A stretch of DNA of 38,711 nucleotides from a virus, in the IMG/VR virus record IMGVR_UViG_3300044617_001032, positions 1-38,711 of that record. The stretch is one strand, 5' to 3'. The position numbers and the translations under genes were made by a program. The stretch's first letter is position 1, and each line of letters opens with the position of its first letter. A model generated the notes under the pieces. That model did not search any database. It saw only the letters and a program-made list of their open reading frames with translations, and was not told where the DNA came from. Positions 6,742 to 15,557 of the stretch are shown here, piece by piece.

Positions 6742-6989
6742 ACTTTCCAAGGCTAAACAAAATTGAACCGAACGCAAAACCAAAAAAGAAACCTGCAACA
6801 TATCAACACGCACTACAAAAACTGAAAGAACAAAACCGAGAAAACGATTATATTATAACGAAGGGTGACCCGGTACAAATGGCAAATGTTAGGTTTTGGG
6901 TTATACGTGATTATTACGCGGCATTAGAACAGATATTAAAAGACAATGATAGGGCCGAGCAGGCTAATAAAAAAATAAATAAAAAGTAA
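6181..6989 (+). CDS. Tail assembly chaperone, frameshifted long form (gpGT-like)
   Basis: If ribosomes slip back one base on the T7 heptamer at 6684-6690, translation leaves the short frame and continues to a TAA at 6987-6989, giving about 269 residues. The extension (starting with EQYRTNIERFERFKRLNFPR) is basic, rich in Lys, Arg and Gln, and has a KGDPVQMANVRFWVIRDYYAAL segment near the end. It has no usable start codon of its own in its first half, and its stop shares one base with the tape measure ATG. In lambda and relatives the T extension recruits tail tube subunits while the G part holds the tape measure protein. Without the shift, 247 bases would lie empty in an otherwise gap-free operon. 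Confidence 0.75.
6684..6692 (+). promoter_or_regulatory. -1 ribosomal frameshift site in the tail chaperone gene
   Basis: The zero frame reads GCT TTT TTT TTG over a run of nine T (6684-6692). T TTT TTT fits the X XXY YYZ slippery heptamer rule. Slipping -1 gives TTT TTT TTT GAA and enters the open extension frame. Confidence 0.75.
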
Positions 6990-9571
6990 TGGCAGAAATT
7001 AAAGACGTTTATAGTTTAGAATTTAACGGTTCGCAGTTCCAGACTGAAATAAATTCAGCTATTGAAAGTATTGACCAACTAAATAACGCAATGGCCGAAG
7101 GCGTTGATGTTGCAGATGAATTAGAATCTGCGCAGGCTAATTTAGTTGGCGTGTTAAATACTGAGGCCAAAGGCGTTGAACAGCTAAATCAGAAACGCGA
7201 TACTTTAGTTAAAACACAAAAGCAAGTTAATGCTGAATCTAAAGCTGGTGTAGCTGTTGGCAAACAATTAGATGCAACAAATAAACAGATAGCAGTTAGC
7301 ACAGGGCATGCGGCAACACAGCAAAAAAGTTTTGCAGGTTCGTTACTTCAAGGTGCGCGTAATATAAATGGTTTGCGTCGCGCTGGTATGATGTTGGGTA
7401 ATGTATTTAGAATGTTAGGCGGTTTAAATCCGTTTGGTTTATTGCTTACTGTATTGCCTACTGTAATAGATTATATTTTTGGTGCAACAAAAGCACAAAC
7501 TGCATTTAACGAAGCATCTAAATCAGCTGTTGAGTCTTATGCTAAAGAAAAAGTAGCATTAGATGATTTATTTACATCACTAAATGATGCTAATGTTAAA
7601 GGTAGTGAACGTAGCGCAATTATTAATCAAATAAATGAGCAATACGGCGATTATTTACCTAACTTATTAACTGAAGCATCAACAGCTGAAGAAATTGCAG
7701 CGGCATATGATTTAGTTAATAACGCATTGATAAGAAAAGCTGTAACCCAAGCTAAAACGAATGCATTAGAAGCGGCTACAGGTAAATTATTACAAGATAG
7801 AATTGCAGCTTTAGCAAGACAAAAAAAGGCACAAGAAGATTTAGATGCTTCAGGAGTTGGTATACTTAGTAGAGATAAAGATGGTGAATTAGTATTTTCA
7901 ACACCAACTTCAGATGACCAAGTACGCGCAATAAATAATTTTAAAGCAGCAAAAAAGAATTTACAAAATATAGATAAAGAATTTAAAGAAGAAGTTAAAA
8001 AAATAAATGAATCGGCAAAAGACCTTGAAATATCATTAGGTTTAACTGAAGTAACGCCAAGACCACCAAGACCACCAAGACCGCAAAAACCATTAACAGA
8101 AATTAACGCTAAAACTAAAAAAGAACTTGAGGATTTAAATAAAAGGTTTTTAAGAGAAGAACTTGAACAAAAAGAAGAGCAAAGGCAACAATATTTAATT
8201 GAAGAAAAAGTATTTTTAGATGACCTAAATAAAGAATACGAAGCATTTTTAGAAGAAAAAAGATTAGCTGATGAAAAAGCATTAGAAGAACGTAGGGCAG
8301 CCGAAGAAAAATATTTAAATGAAATTAGCTTAGAACGTTTTCAAAAAGAAATTGAAGATCTTGAAACAAATTTACAAGCTGGTTTAAAATATAGGGAAGA
8401 TAATAGAAATACACAATTAGCGCAAGATTTGTTATTTTTAGAAAAACAGCGTAATCAAGAATTAGCAGCTGCAACAGGTAACGCTGAACTGCAAGCTAAA
8501 ATAGATGAAAGCTATAATAAGAAAAGAAAAGATATTGAAAGCAAAGCTAATATTGATATTCTAAATTTGCGTATTGAATTTTTAGAAAAGATAAAAGAAG
8601 CATCTAAAGATTTTATTGACCCGGGTACACTCGCATCTATAAATAAACAAATAGCTGATTTAAAATTACAATTAGAAGAAGCTGGTAAAAGCATTGGCGA
8701 AGGCCTTGAACCGCCTGACCCTAAAAAACTTATTGAACAAATAGGTCAAGTAATTACAGGTGTTTCCGATTCTGTTTTTTCAGTTCTTAATGCTCAGGTT
8801 CAAGCCTACATTTCTGGACTTGACAAAGCAATAGATAAAAGCAAATCAGCATTAGATGAAATACGTTCTAATAGTGAAGATTTTAACGCAAGGCAATTAG
8901 AAATTGAAAAGGAACGTTTAGAAAAGTTGGAAGCTGAAAGGGCACGAGCTGTTGAACGTGAAAAGAATTTAGCATCTGTACAGTTAGCAATTAACGCGGC
9001 AATAGCTATATCAAAGGCGGCAGCTGAAGGTGGCGCGGCTGCACCTGTTACAATTGCACTTACACTTGCGTCACTTATTGCAGGTTTAGCACAAGCGCGT
9101 GTAGCAGCTGGTAACGCGTTTTATAAGGGTGTTGAATACTTAGAACGCGGCAACAATAAAGCAGGCCGCGATACAATACCAGCAATGCTAAACGAAGGTG
9201 AACGCGTAATTACAACCGATACAAATAATAAATATTGGGATGTGCTTAGCGCCGTACACAATAACAAAATACCAGCGGATGTGTTAAATACATTTTCTAA
9301 AGCATATCAGCAAGGCGGCATTAAAAACGCGCTTGGAGCATTTGGCGATAACGTTAGTCTTAGTTCTGAATTAGGGCAAAAATCTATATTTGTCAACGTG
9401 GCCCAGACTTACGGCGGCTTAGAAAACAGATTGGAACGTATTGAAAATGTTTTAACCGAATTGCCAAAGTACATGCCGCGTACAACAGTTAGCGCGAATG
9501 CTAATGGTATATTTAAAATTGTTGAACAAAGACAGGCGCGTAAAAACTTCTCGCGTAATTGGTCAAAATAA
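6989..9571 (+). CDS. Tail tape measure protein
   Basis: At 860 residues this is the largest tail protein and sits right after the chaperone pair. It has long helical, coiled-coil stretches rich in Ala, Glu, Lys and Gln (about 15-130 and 370-560). A hydrophobic block (about 130-165, LNPFGLLLTVLPTVIDYIFG) and a second small-residue hydrophobic region (about 665-700, AAIAISKAAAEGG...ASLIAGLAQA) follow the usual tape-measure pattern. A proline-rich PRPPRPPRP hinge lies near residue 357. The protein sets tail length, and by the usual 0.15 nm per residue the tail would be about 130 nm. Hydrophobic parts are thought to help cross the inner membrane during DNA injection. The C-terminal region (AGRDTIPAMLNEGERVIT) is typical of Bacteroidota phage tape measures. 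Confidence 0.9.
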   Translation: MAEIKDVYSLEFNGSQFQTEINSAIESIDQLNNAMAEGVDVADELESAQANLVGVLNTEAKGVEQLNQKRDTLVKTQKQVNAESKAGVAVGKQLDATNKQIAVSTGHAATQQKSFAGSLLQGARNINGLRRAGMMLGNVFRMLGGLNPFGLLLTVLPTVIDYIFGATKAQTAFNEASKSAVESYAKEKVALDDLFTSLNDANVKGSERSAIINQINEQYGDYLPNLLTEASTAEEIAAAYDLVNNALIRKAVTQAKTNALEAATGKLLQDRIAALARQKKAQEDLDASGVGILSRDKDGELVFSTPTSDDQVRAINNFKAAKKNLQNIDKEFKEEVKKINESAKDLEISLGLTEVTPRPPRPPRPQKPLTEINAKTKKELEDLNKRFLREELEQKEEQRQQYLIEEKVFLDDLNKEYEAFLEEKRLADEKALEERRAAEEKYLNEISLERFQKEIEDLETNLQAGLKYREDNRNTQLAQDLLFLEKQRNQELAAATGNAELQAKIDESYNKKRKDIESKANIDILNLRIEFLEKIKEASKDFIDPGTLASINKQIADLKLQLEEAGKSIGEGLEPPDPKKLIEQIGQVITGVSDSVFSVLNAQVQAYISGLDKAIDKSKSALDEIRSNSEDFNARQLEIEKERLEKLEAERARAVEREKNLASVQLAINAAIAISKAAAEGGAAAPVTIALTLASLIAGLAQARVAAGNAFYKGVEYLERGNNKAGRDTIPAMLNEGERVITTDTNNKYWDVLSAVHNNKIPADVLNTFSKAYQQGGIKNALGAFGDNVSLSSELGQKSIFVNVAQTYGGLENRLERIENVLTELPKYMPRTTVSANANGIFKIVEQRQARKNFSRNWSK

Positions 9572-9607
9572 CATAATTTTGTATAAACATTTAAACATTA
9601 TAATGCT

Positions 9608-9733
9608 ATGCCACTAATTAAATGCTTACCCAGTGATAACAAATGTATTTCAAAAAACATTAGAACTTTGATAGCTGAAGGCAAACCGCAAGAACAAGCG
9701 GTTGCAATTGCTTTAAATTTAGTAAAGAAATGA
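9608..9733 (+). CDS. Small conserved phage protein (41 residues)
   Basis: The ATG at 9608 opens a 41-residue frame whose stop overlaps the next start in an ATGA. The sequence (CISKNIRTLIAEGKPQEQAVAIAL) matches a pattern I know from many phages: a short protein with S.NI..L..EG.P..QA.AIAL, often encoded near structural genes. Its function is not known. The two Cys residues (6 and 13) are not part of the general pattern. A TAATTTTG -7-like box lies at 9574-9581 but has no matching -33 box. Confidence 0.7.
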   Translation: MPLIKCLPSDNKCISKNIRTLIAEGKPQEQAVAIALNLVKK

Positions 9734-10059
9734 AATATTTAATTATAACTGTTATTGTTTTAGTTTCTGTTTTGCTTTATGTTACAATTGACAATAGCAA
9801 CAAGCTACAGAAACAGATACAGAAAAACGAACAGCGAACCCGTGACAGTTTGTCACAAATATATGCTAAATTTGTGACAAAATCAGATAGCTTACAAGCG
9901 CATATAGATACGATGCAGACTACATTAGACAAACAAATAAAACAGTTTAGATATGACCTATCCAGAATTAAGATTATTAAAGTACCGATTGTTAATTACG
10001 ATAATGCTTCTGACACTTTGCTCATTAGCCGCCTCATGTCAGATTACAAAGGTCGATAA
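9730..10059 (+). CDS. Membrane-anchored coiled-coil protein, inner-membrane spanin candidate
   Basis: The 109-residue protein starts with one N-terminal membrane helix (about residues 3-20, YLIITVIVLVSVLLYVTI). A long charged coiled coil follows (about 22-85, NKLQKQIQKNEQRTRDSL and onward), then a short tail. One N-terminal anchor plus a periplasmic coiled coil is the layout of an i-spanin (Rz). The next gene starts inside it in another frame and encodes a lipoprotein-like protein, like Rz1 inside Rz. Spanins fuse the inner and outer membranes in the last step of lysis of Gram-negative hosts. The odd point is the location after the tape measure gene, far from holin and endolysin. A tail-associated membrane protein would be an alternative. 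Confidence 0.5.
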   Translation: MKYLIITVIVLVSVLLYVTIDNSNKLQKQIQKNEQRTRDSLSQIYAKFVTKSDSLQAHIDTMQTTLDKQIKQFRYDLSRIKIIKVPIVNYDNASDTLLISRLMSDYKGR

Positions 10060-10411
10060 CGGTTTTTTAATTAGCCGCGACTATGCTGAATATATAGCCG
10101 CGCGTTTTGATAGTTTGGATGCTTATAAAATTGCATACGGCGAATGCGTTAATAGGGCCGTTGATTGTGATAGTATATTATATAGTGCTGAATCTGTTAT
10201 TAAGGCAATGAAAGTACAGCATCAAACACAAAGCGACATGCTATTATTAAAAGATGCTGTGATCAAAAGCTATGAACGTGACGCAATTATCTGCAATGAT
10301 TACACAAAACAATTGAAGAAACAAACACGTCTTAAAAAAGTGTGGAAAATAACAACTTACGCGTTAATATCTGTATCTTTGGGCGCGTTAACATATTCAA
10401 TACTTAAATGA
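9953..10411 (+). CDS. Lipoprotein-like protein with C-terminal membrane helix, u-spanin or o-spanin candidate
   Basis: This 152-residue protein begins with a basic start and hydrophobic stretch (about residues 9-27) ending in LAASC, so Cys29 could be a lipidated cysteine; the lipobox is imperfect, with Ala at -3. The middle is charged and helical (about 35-128) and the C-terminus has a hydrophobic helix (about 133-151, ITTYALISVSLGALTYSIL). Outer-membrane lipid anchor plus C-terminal membrane helix is the layout of a unimolecular spanin such as T1 gp11. The start at 9953 lies 107 bases inside the previous gene in a different frame; an internal ATG at 10004 would still keep the lipobox. It ends 4 bases inside the next gene. 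Confidence 0.5.
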   Translation: MTYPELRLLKYRLLITIMLLTLCSLAASCQITKVDNGFLISRDYAEYIAARFDSLDAYKIAYGECVNRAVDCDSILYSAESVIKAMKVQHQTQSDMLLLKDAVIKSYERDAIICNDYTKQLKKQTRLKKVWKITTYALISVSLGALTYSILK

Positions 10412-12066
10412 ACGGTTTACTAATTTATTTTGATGGCATACCTCAGGACCTTGACAATTTTAATGGTACTGAATCAGCAAGTTTTGTTTTTCGCCGCAAA
10501 GATGAAGCGGGAGATTCTGCGTTTTCATTTGCCCCTGAGTTAACTGTTGTAGGCGATACTTACGAATATGTCAGGCAACAAATAATAAACGCGCCTAATC
10601 CAAATATTGCAGCCATTGATGTACTGATTTATGATACATGCTGTTTAAATCCTGATGGTAGTGATAGGTTATTATTTACTGGCAAAATTGAAGGCGGTTC
10701 TGTACGTTGGTGTACATTCCCGACATGTGAAGCACAAGTAACCGTAGTTGATAATAGTCAGGATGCGTTAGCTATTAGGTGTTTGAAAAATAATTTTCCA
10801 TGGGAAACAGGTCGAAATCATAGAGGAATAGACGAATTTAGACGCGCGCCATGGATGTACTACTGCAATGACTTAAAACCAAGTGCAACACAAGAAGCAA
10901 TAATGATTGTAGGTATATTTGTTTTTGTAGTAGCAGGACCTATTTTATTATTTTTTCAATTAGGTAATATTATTGCAGGCAATGGTCAAAATATATTTGA
11001 CCAATTATCTAACTTTATTGTAGGATGTAATAAGAAACATATATCACCATATTTAGATAGTCAATTTAGAAACCTATGTAAAATTTGCGGCTTAGGCTAT
11101 CAAAGTAGTTTATTTGATGTGGGCGGTTATTATCATAATACCGTTAGAATTGATATGTCATTTAGACCATGGTCAGGTACATCTTCAAGATTTTCAGCAA
11201 TTGATGATAATTCACCAAACTTAAACGGCATACAGTTTTTAGATGCACTTAAAGAATTTAATATTGAATGGCGCGTTGTAAATGGTGTTTTACAGATTGA
11301 ACGCAAAGATTATTTTGCAGGTGTTGAATGGTTTAACACAGATAACTTACAACCTAATCAATTATTATCTATTTGCTATGAATCTTTAGGGGAACGCCCT
11401 GCTGCTTATGCTGAATATCAATACCCTAAAGATGGTGTTGATAATAGCGGTGATGAAGTTGCGCGCCGTTGGACTGACCGCGTTATAGATTGGAATCCAA
11501 CAAATAACCCACAACAAGTAGGATTATTTAGTAAAACATTTACATTTTCAGCTACACAATTTAGATTCGATGCAAATGCACCAGATACTAACCCAATTGA
11601 TAAACCTTTTTATGTAGCTTTTTATCCTTTTGTACAAGATAGCGAAAATAGATATTCAATGTTTTTAGAAAAGGGTATATCAAATTTTCCTAAACTTATA
11701 AATATTCAAAATGTAATTGATGAAGATATTTTTAATTTTAATAGAGGTTATGCAATTCCAGATTTTTTTACAGATGCTAACGGTTTGCGTGTTTATAATT
11801 ACAAATGGCATATAAAAGAAAATCCTTTAGTTGATGCTAACGGCCAATCATACGACACCGCCTACCAGCGTTTATTTTATATTGATGATCCGCGCTTAAC
11901 ATCTGTAAAAACGCGCAAAGTTACAATATCAATTACAGCTGATTGTAATTTACTTACTACTTTAGATATTGATAAATATGTTACAACTTCACAAGGGCAG
12001 GTACAAATAACTGAGATAACTTACGATACAAATAATAATTCATTAACTATACAAGGTTTAATTTAA
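10408..12066 (+). CDS. Distal tail or tail hub protein with an internal hydrophobic segment
   Basis: The 552-residue protein follows the tape measure and spanin-like genes and overlaps the next tail gene by one base (TAATG), the usual place of distal tail and hub proteins. Its start (LLIYFDGIPQDLDNFN) and its later part (EWRVVNGVLQIERKDYF, about residues 290-306) look like beta-rich baseplate domains. The same region type is found in other Bacteroidota phage tail proteins. Unusual is one strongly hydrophobic stretch at about 165-189 (AIMIVGIFVFVVAGPILLFF), long enough to cross a membrane. It could be buried in the tail tip and exposed on infection. I cannot name a specific family, and hub, Dit or Tal remain possible. 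Confidence 0.55.
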   Translation: MNGLLIYFDGIPQDLDNFNGTESASFVFRRKDEAGDSAFSFAPELTVVGDTYEYVRQQIINAPNPNIAAIDVLIYDTCCLNPDGSDRLLFTGKIEGGSVRWCTFPTCEAQVTVVDNSQDALAIRCLKNNFPWETGRNHRGIDEFRRAPWMYYCNDLKPSATQEAIMIVGIFVFVVAGPILLFFQLGNIIAGNGQNIFDQLSNFIVGCNKKHISPYLDSQFRNLCKICGLGYQSSLFDVGGYYHNTVRIDMSFRPWSGTSSRFSAIDDNSPNLNGIQFLDALKEFNIEWRVVNGVLQIERKDYFAGVEWFNTDNLQPNQLLSICYESLGERPAAYAEYQYPKDGVDNSGDEVARRWTDRVIDWNPTNNPQQVGLFSKTFTFSATQFRFDANAPDTNPIDKPFYVAFYPFVQDSENRYSMFLEKGISNFPKLINIQNVIDEDIFNFNRGYAIPDFFTDANGLRVYNYKWHIKENPLVDANGQSYDTAYQRLFYIDDPRLTSVKTRKVTISITADCNLLTTLDIDKYVTTSQGQVQITEITYDTNNNSLTIQGLI

Positions 12067-14522
12067 TGGCTTATACTTTTAATAATATTCAGATTGACCA
12101 TATAGATAGCAGCGGAACTGTAATTGATAACATTGCAACGTTTACGGCTGCAACTATACCTACGTCGCCTATTGAAGGTTTTACAATGGGTAACAAAATC
12201 AGATTAACGCTAACAATAAATAGTACAGGCGCAAATAGCTTTTTGAATAAATTTGTTAGGTTTAACCCTGCGCTATTTACAATTAACAATACTATAAGCG
12301 GCTTCAATTTTGGATATGAAACGCCTAACCCATTAACAGCAACCCCACAACAAGCGTTTTTAAACTTTGCCGCGCCATACTTAGATAACATTTATTGCGC
12401 AATGTCAATGAGTGCCGCACCGCACAATACAGCTACAATTGTATTTGAATTTTATATTACACAAGATATTTTAGATTATCTACAAAACACACTAAGCGCG
12501 CAAAACACAAAACGTTTTTTAAGTTCACGCGGGCAGGGTATTGATTTGCAAAATTTATATCAATCTGTTTATAGTACATTAACTCGGTCAATTGGTATTA
12601 TCGCTAACGTGTTTGATTATGCTGGTTTTAACCTTGCAGTATTTACGCCCGCAGCTAATAGATTTTTACGTTTGCCAATTGCCGCGCGTTGGTATAATTC
12701 AGATATTGATGGCGATACAACGGGCATGCGATATATTAAAGAACTTGAAATAACGTCAGCATCACAAGTAGCTGCGGGTTTAAATGCTTTGACCGATGTA
12801 ACAGCAACAAGTGCGCAATTAAATAGTGCTGCAATAGCTAATGGCATGTTTACGGTCAATGGTAATCAGTTAGCCATAGGTGAAGACAATTCTGTAAGAA
12901 TATTATTAAGGGGCGACGCGTTTATAGGTTCGGCCAATAACCCTGCAATAACAGATGTTAGAATATTACTTTTTAGAATTGATGCCGCAACAAATACGGC
13001 TGATTTTGTAACTGATTTAAATTTAGCTGATGCTTTAATTCCACAAGCAACACCGGGAAGCGCACAATTAAACGGCGCTATATATTCGCCATCGGATTGG
13101 TTTGAAAACGTGCCAGCTGCTGATGACATAGAAATACAATTTATCATTAACGGATCAATGCTTACGCTAAACGGCCAATATTATATAGTAGTAAACATTC
13201 ATGACAACGTTAATCCTGAATATGTAACTTCGCATTTAAGCCCATTATTAACGGCCACATATACAGCACCTGCAATACCAACTATTACAGGTTATCTTAG
13301 CACCTACAATACAGAATATAGCGGTAACGAATTAACCATTGCACCGCACCAACGAATTAAGGCGCGTTTAGCTATTGATAAAGCAAGCTATGTAACAGCT
13401 TTAAATGCTATTGGTTTAGTAGGTACTTTCGATGGTAGTGTAGCGGGCATTATTTGTAAACTTACAAACGTACCGGGCGTAGTTAATCAAGTGCAAGGAT
13501 TTATACCAGCAGCGCCGCCAATTACAACTGCTGATATGACAATAGTAACCAATGATGCAACTGATTTAGTATTAGATTGTATCTTTAGAATAGCTGAAGA
13601 ATACGCGGGTACATCAACTGAAATAACGTGGACTGTTAGTTTAAATCAGGTGACTACAATTTCAGGCATAACTCAATTAACGCAAATAGATTTTGTTCAA
13701 AAATTAGATGTTGATGTTTTCGAAAATGATGCAATTTCGCCTAACTTATTAAGCATTAAATTTTATGATTTAGCTGATTATATAGTAGGTATCAAAACTG
13801 AAATAATTGATATTTGCGATGCTGACCAAATAATAGCACAAGTAGAAAAAGACCCATCATTTTCAGGTTCTATAAATTTAATTGCTACTATTTACCCTGC
13901 AAGCGAAACAGGCGATACTAATAATAATGCTATTGAAGAAGAATCAAGCTGGGCGCCAATTGTTATACAAATGCAACAGTTAACAAGCGCTAAACTTGCT
14001 GATGTTGATGCATCATTTGCGCCATCCAATGAAGCTATTTTTAAAATAAACGTGCAGCAATTAACGCAAGGGCAGCGCTATTGGGTAACAGGTATTGCAT
14101 ATCAGCAAGTACCCGATTATTGCCCTATTGGCTTGGTTGCATTAACAAGTACATCTACTTATAGAACTGTTGGCGTTTTACCTTTGTGGACTATTACAGG
14201 TAATCCAACGGCGGTAATAGCTGAAATATTAGCACACCCCGATTATGTAGGCGGTTTAAATATTGTTCAAAATAACTTTGTAGATAATGCTAATAGCCCA
14301 GTAGGCGTTTTAAGTTACGCGGGCAATATAGTAACAGCAATAAAAATTAGCGATACAATTCCAATAGCTTATTATAGGTTTATTGTTGATGCTGACTTCG
14401 ACCCGGGCACAGGGCCACACACAATAAGACACGAAATTTTAATGTCAGTTCCAATACCTGCGCCAAGTTTAATACCTATTGTAACTTTTGACAATAACTA
14501 TAAATGTAGCGATTTAGGATAA
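12066..14522 (+). CDS. Large beta-rich tail or baseplate protein
   Basis: At 818 residues this is the second largest protein of the window. It is rich in Thr, Asn, Ile and Ala with low charge and few Lys, typical of stacked beta domains in tail-tip or fibre proteins. No motif is recognised. It contains several fibronectin-like or Ig-like sized stretches (for instance TYTAPAIPTITGYLSTYN, about residues 399-416, at a probable domain border). It overlaps the previous gene by one base and ends 40 bases before the next tail gene, where a promoter-like box lies. Its codon use matches the neighbouring tail genes. Role in the tail tip is inferred from position and composition. Confidence 0.55.
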   Translation: MAYTFNNIQIDHIDSSGTVIDNIATFTAATIPTSPIEGFTMGNKIRLTLTINSTGANSFLNKFVRFNPALFTINNTISGFNFGYETPNPLTATPQQAFLNFAAPYLDNIYCAMSMSAAPHNTATIVFEFYITQDILDYLQNTLSAQNTKRFLSSRGQGIDLQNLYQSVYSTLTRSIGIIANVFDYAGFNLAVFTPAANRFLRLPIAARWYNSDIDGDTTGMRYIKELEITSASQVAAGLNALTDVTATSAQLNSAAIANGMFTVNGNQLAIGEDNSVRILLRGDAFIGSANNPAITDVRILLFRIDAATNTADFVTDLNLADALIPQATPGSAQLNGAIYSPSDWFENVPAADDIEIQFIINGSMLTLNGQYYIVVNIHDNVNPEYVTSHLSPLLTATYTAPAIPTITGYLSTYNTEYSGNELTIAPHQRIKARLAIDKASYVTALNAIGLVGTFDGSVAGIICKLTNVPGVVNQVQGFIPAAPPITTADMTIVTNDATDLVLDCIFRIAEEYAGTSTEITWTVSLNQVTTISGITQLTQIDFVQKLDVDVFENDAISPNLLSIKFYDLADYIVGIKTEIIDICDADQIIAQVEKDPSFSGSINLIATIYPASETGDTNNNAIEEESSWAPIVIQMQQLTSAKLADVDASFAPSNEAIFKINVQQLTQGQRYWVTGIAYQQVPDYCPIGLVALTSTSTYRTVGVLPLWTITGNPTAVIAEILAHPDYVGGLNIVQNNFVDNANSPVGVLSYAGNIVTAIKISDTIPIAYYRFIVDADFDPGTGPHTIRHEILMSVPIPAPSLIPIVTFDNNYKCSDLG

Positions 14523-14547
14523 AATTTTTTAATTTAATTTTTATTTG

Positions 14548-14555
14548 TATCTTTG
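14548..14555 (+). promoter_or_regulatory. Late promoter candidate (TATCTTTG box)
   Basis: TATCTTTG matches the Bacteroidota -7 consensus TAnnTTTG and is identical to the box before the capsid gene. No TTTG lies 19-21 bases upstream, only a T-rich stretch. The box ends 7 bases before the ATG at 14563, so the message would start with almost no leader. A phage-sigma-dependent promoter is one explanation. Confidence 0.4.
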
Positions 14556-14562
14556 CGAATAT

Positions 14563-15519
14563 ATGTTAGTAAATTATCCTGTTTCATATACGCCCGAAAT
14601 TAGTAGGACATATTCTTTTAGGCAGCCTGTACCGATTCGGTATGCCTGCCCTGTTTTGCCGCCTAATTTTATGCAGAATTTTAATGATGCGTGGAACTGT
14701 AATTTATGCGGTTCTGATTTGCCGTTTTATATTCCGTATGTTGAGGGCGATATTATACCATTTCAAACACAGGTTACTGATAATTACAATCAGCCTAATA
14801 GCGTTTTAGTAGCAGGCTTTCAAACAAGTACAAGTACATCGCATTATGTAGTAGTTAGCTTATATGATTGTTGTGGTGAAAATTTAATAAGTTCATTTAT
14901 TGATGATTTTTCAGATAGTTACCACGTAGGTCAAAGCCTTGCAACAGGCAGCATTCAAACGTGGTTTGTTAATACAGGTTTGTTCCCAGCTGATTTGGAT
15001 TGCTTTAGATTGTACATTGATTATTACAAAATAAATCAGATAACTTTAGAACCTGAAATAGATAAAAGACTTTATACAGAATACTATAAAAAGGTCGAAG
15101 GCTGCGGCAACTTAAACGATACTGCACTAATTTATAGTACTTATGCAAATTATGATTGCAACGGTAATTTTTACGGAACTTTAACTAACTATTTAGGTTC
15201 TAATAATACACCCTTTTACAATTTACTTCGTATTTTTGGAACTGTTGAGTTCTTTGGAGATACTGAAGCGATAACAGAAAATGACAGAAATGTAGTTATT
15301 AGTAAAGATATAACAGAAAATTACGGCATTATTTCGGGCGCTGTGCCACCGTTTTACATTAAGTTACTACAACAAGCTGTGAGAGGCAATTACGTAACTG
15401 TTGATGGTGTGCAGTATCAAAACTTTAGATATGATTCTAAACCTGAAGATAACCGTATGTTTTTGTTAGATTTGTCATTTGACAAAAAATGTCGATTAGA
15501 TAACAAACAATGTAGATGA
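14563..15519 (+). CDS. Unknown structural protein, tail region
   Basis: I start at the ATG at 14563 (318 residues). An in-frame TTG six codons earlier would run into the promoter-like box. The protein has many Tyr, Phe and Cys, including paired cysteines (CNLCGS about residue 45, YDCCGE about 105), and beta-type composition without membrane segments. It is not recognised. It lies between the large tail protein and the tail tube gene, and a 38-base gap follows it. Likely a baseplate, tail-tip or decoration protein. Confidence 0.55.
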   Translation: MLVNYPVSYTPEISRTYSFRQPVPIRYACPVLPPNFMQNFNDAWNCNLCGSDLPFYIPYVEGDIIPFQTQVTDNYNQPNSVLVAGFQTSTSTSHYVVVSLYDCCGENLISSFIDDFSDSYHVGQSLATGSIQTWFVNTGLFPADLDCFRLYIDYYKINQITLEPEIDKRLYTEYYKKVEGCGNLNDTALIYSTYANYDCNGNFYGTLTNYLGSNNTPFYNLLRIFGTVEFFGDTEAITENDRNVVISKDITENYGIISGAVPPFYIKLLQQAVRGNYVTVDGVQYQNFRYDSKPEDNRMFLLDLSFDKKCRLDNKQCR

Positions 15520-15557
15520 GGTCGTAATTCATTTACAAATATTTAAAAACAAAAAAC

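Noticed and set aside
9574-9581. TAATTTTG as a promoter before the 41-residue gene
   Set aside because: It has no TTTG at the -33 distance, and the gene lies in a continuous operon. I mention it only as a possible weak or sigma-dependent site.
12089-13147. Three - strand hydrophobic open frames inside the large tail gene
   Set aside because: They are mirror readings of Thr/Asn/Ile-rich codons. The + strand gene is continuous and matches its neighbours.
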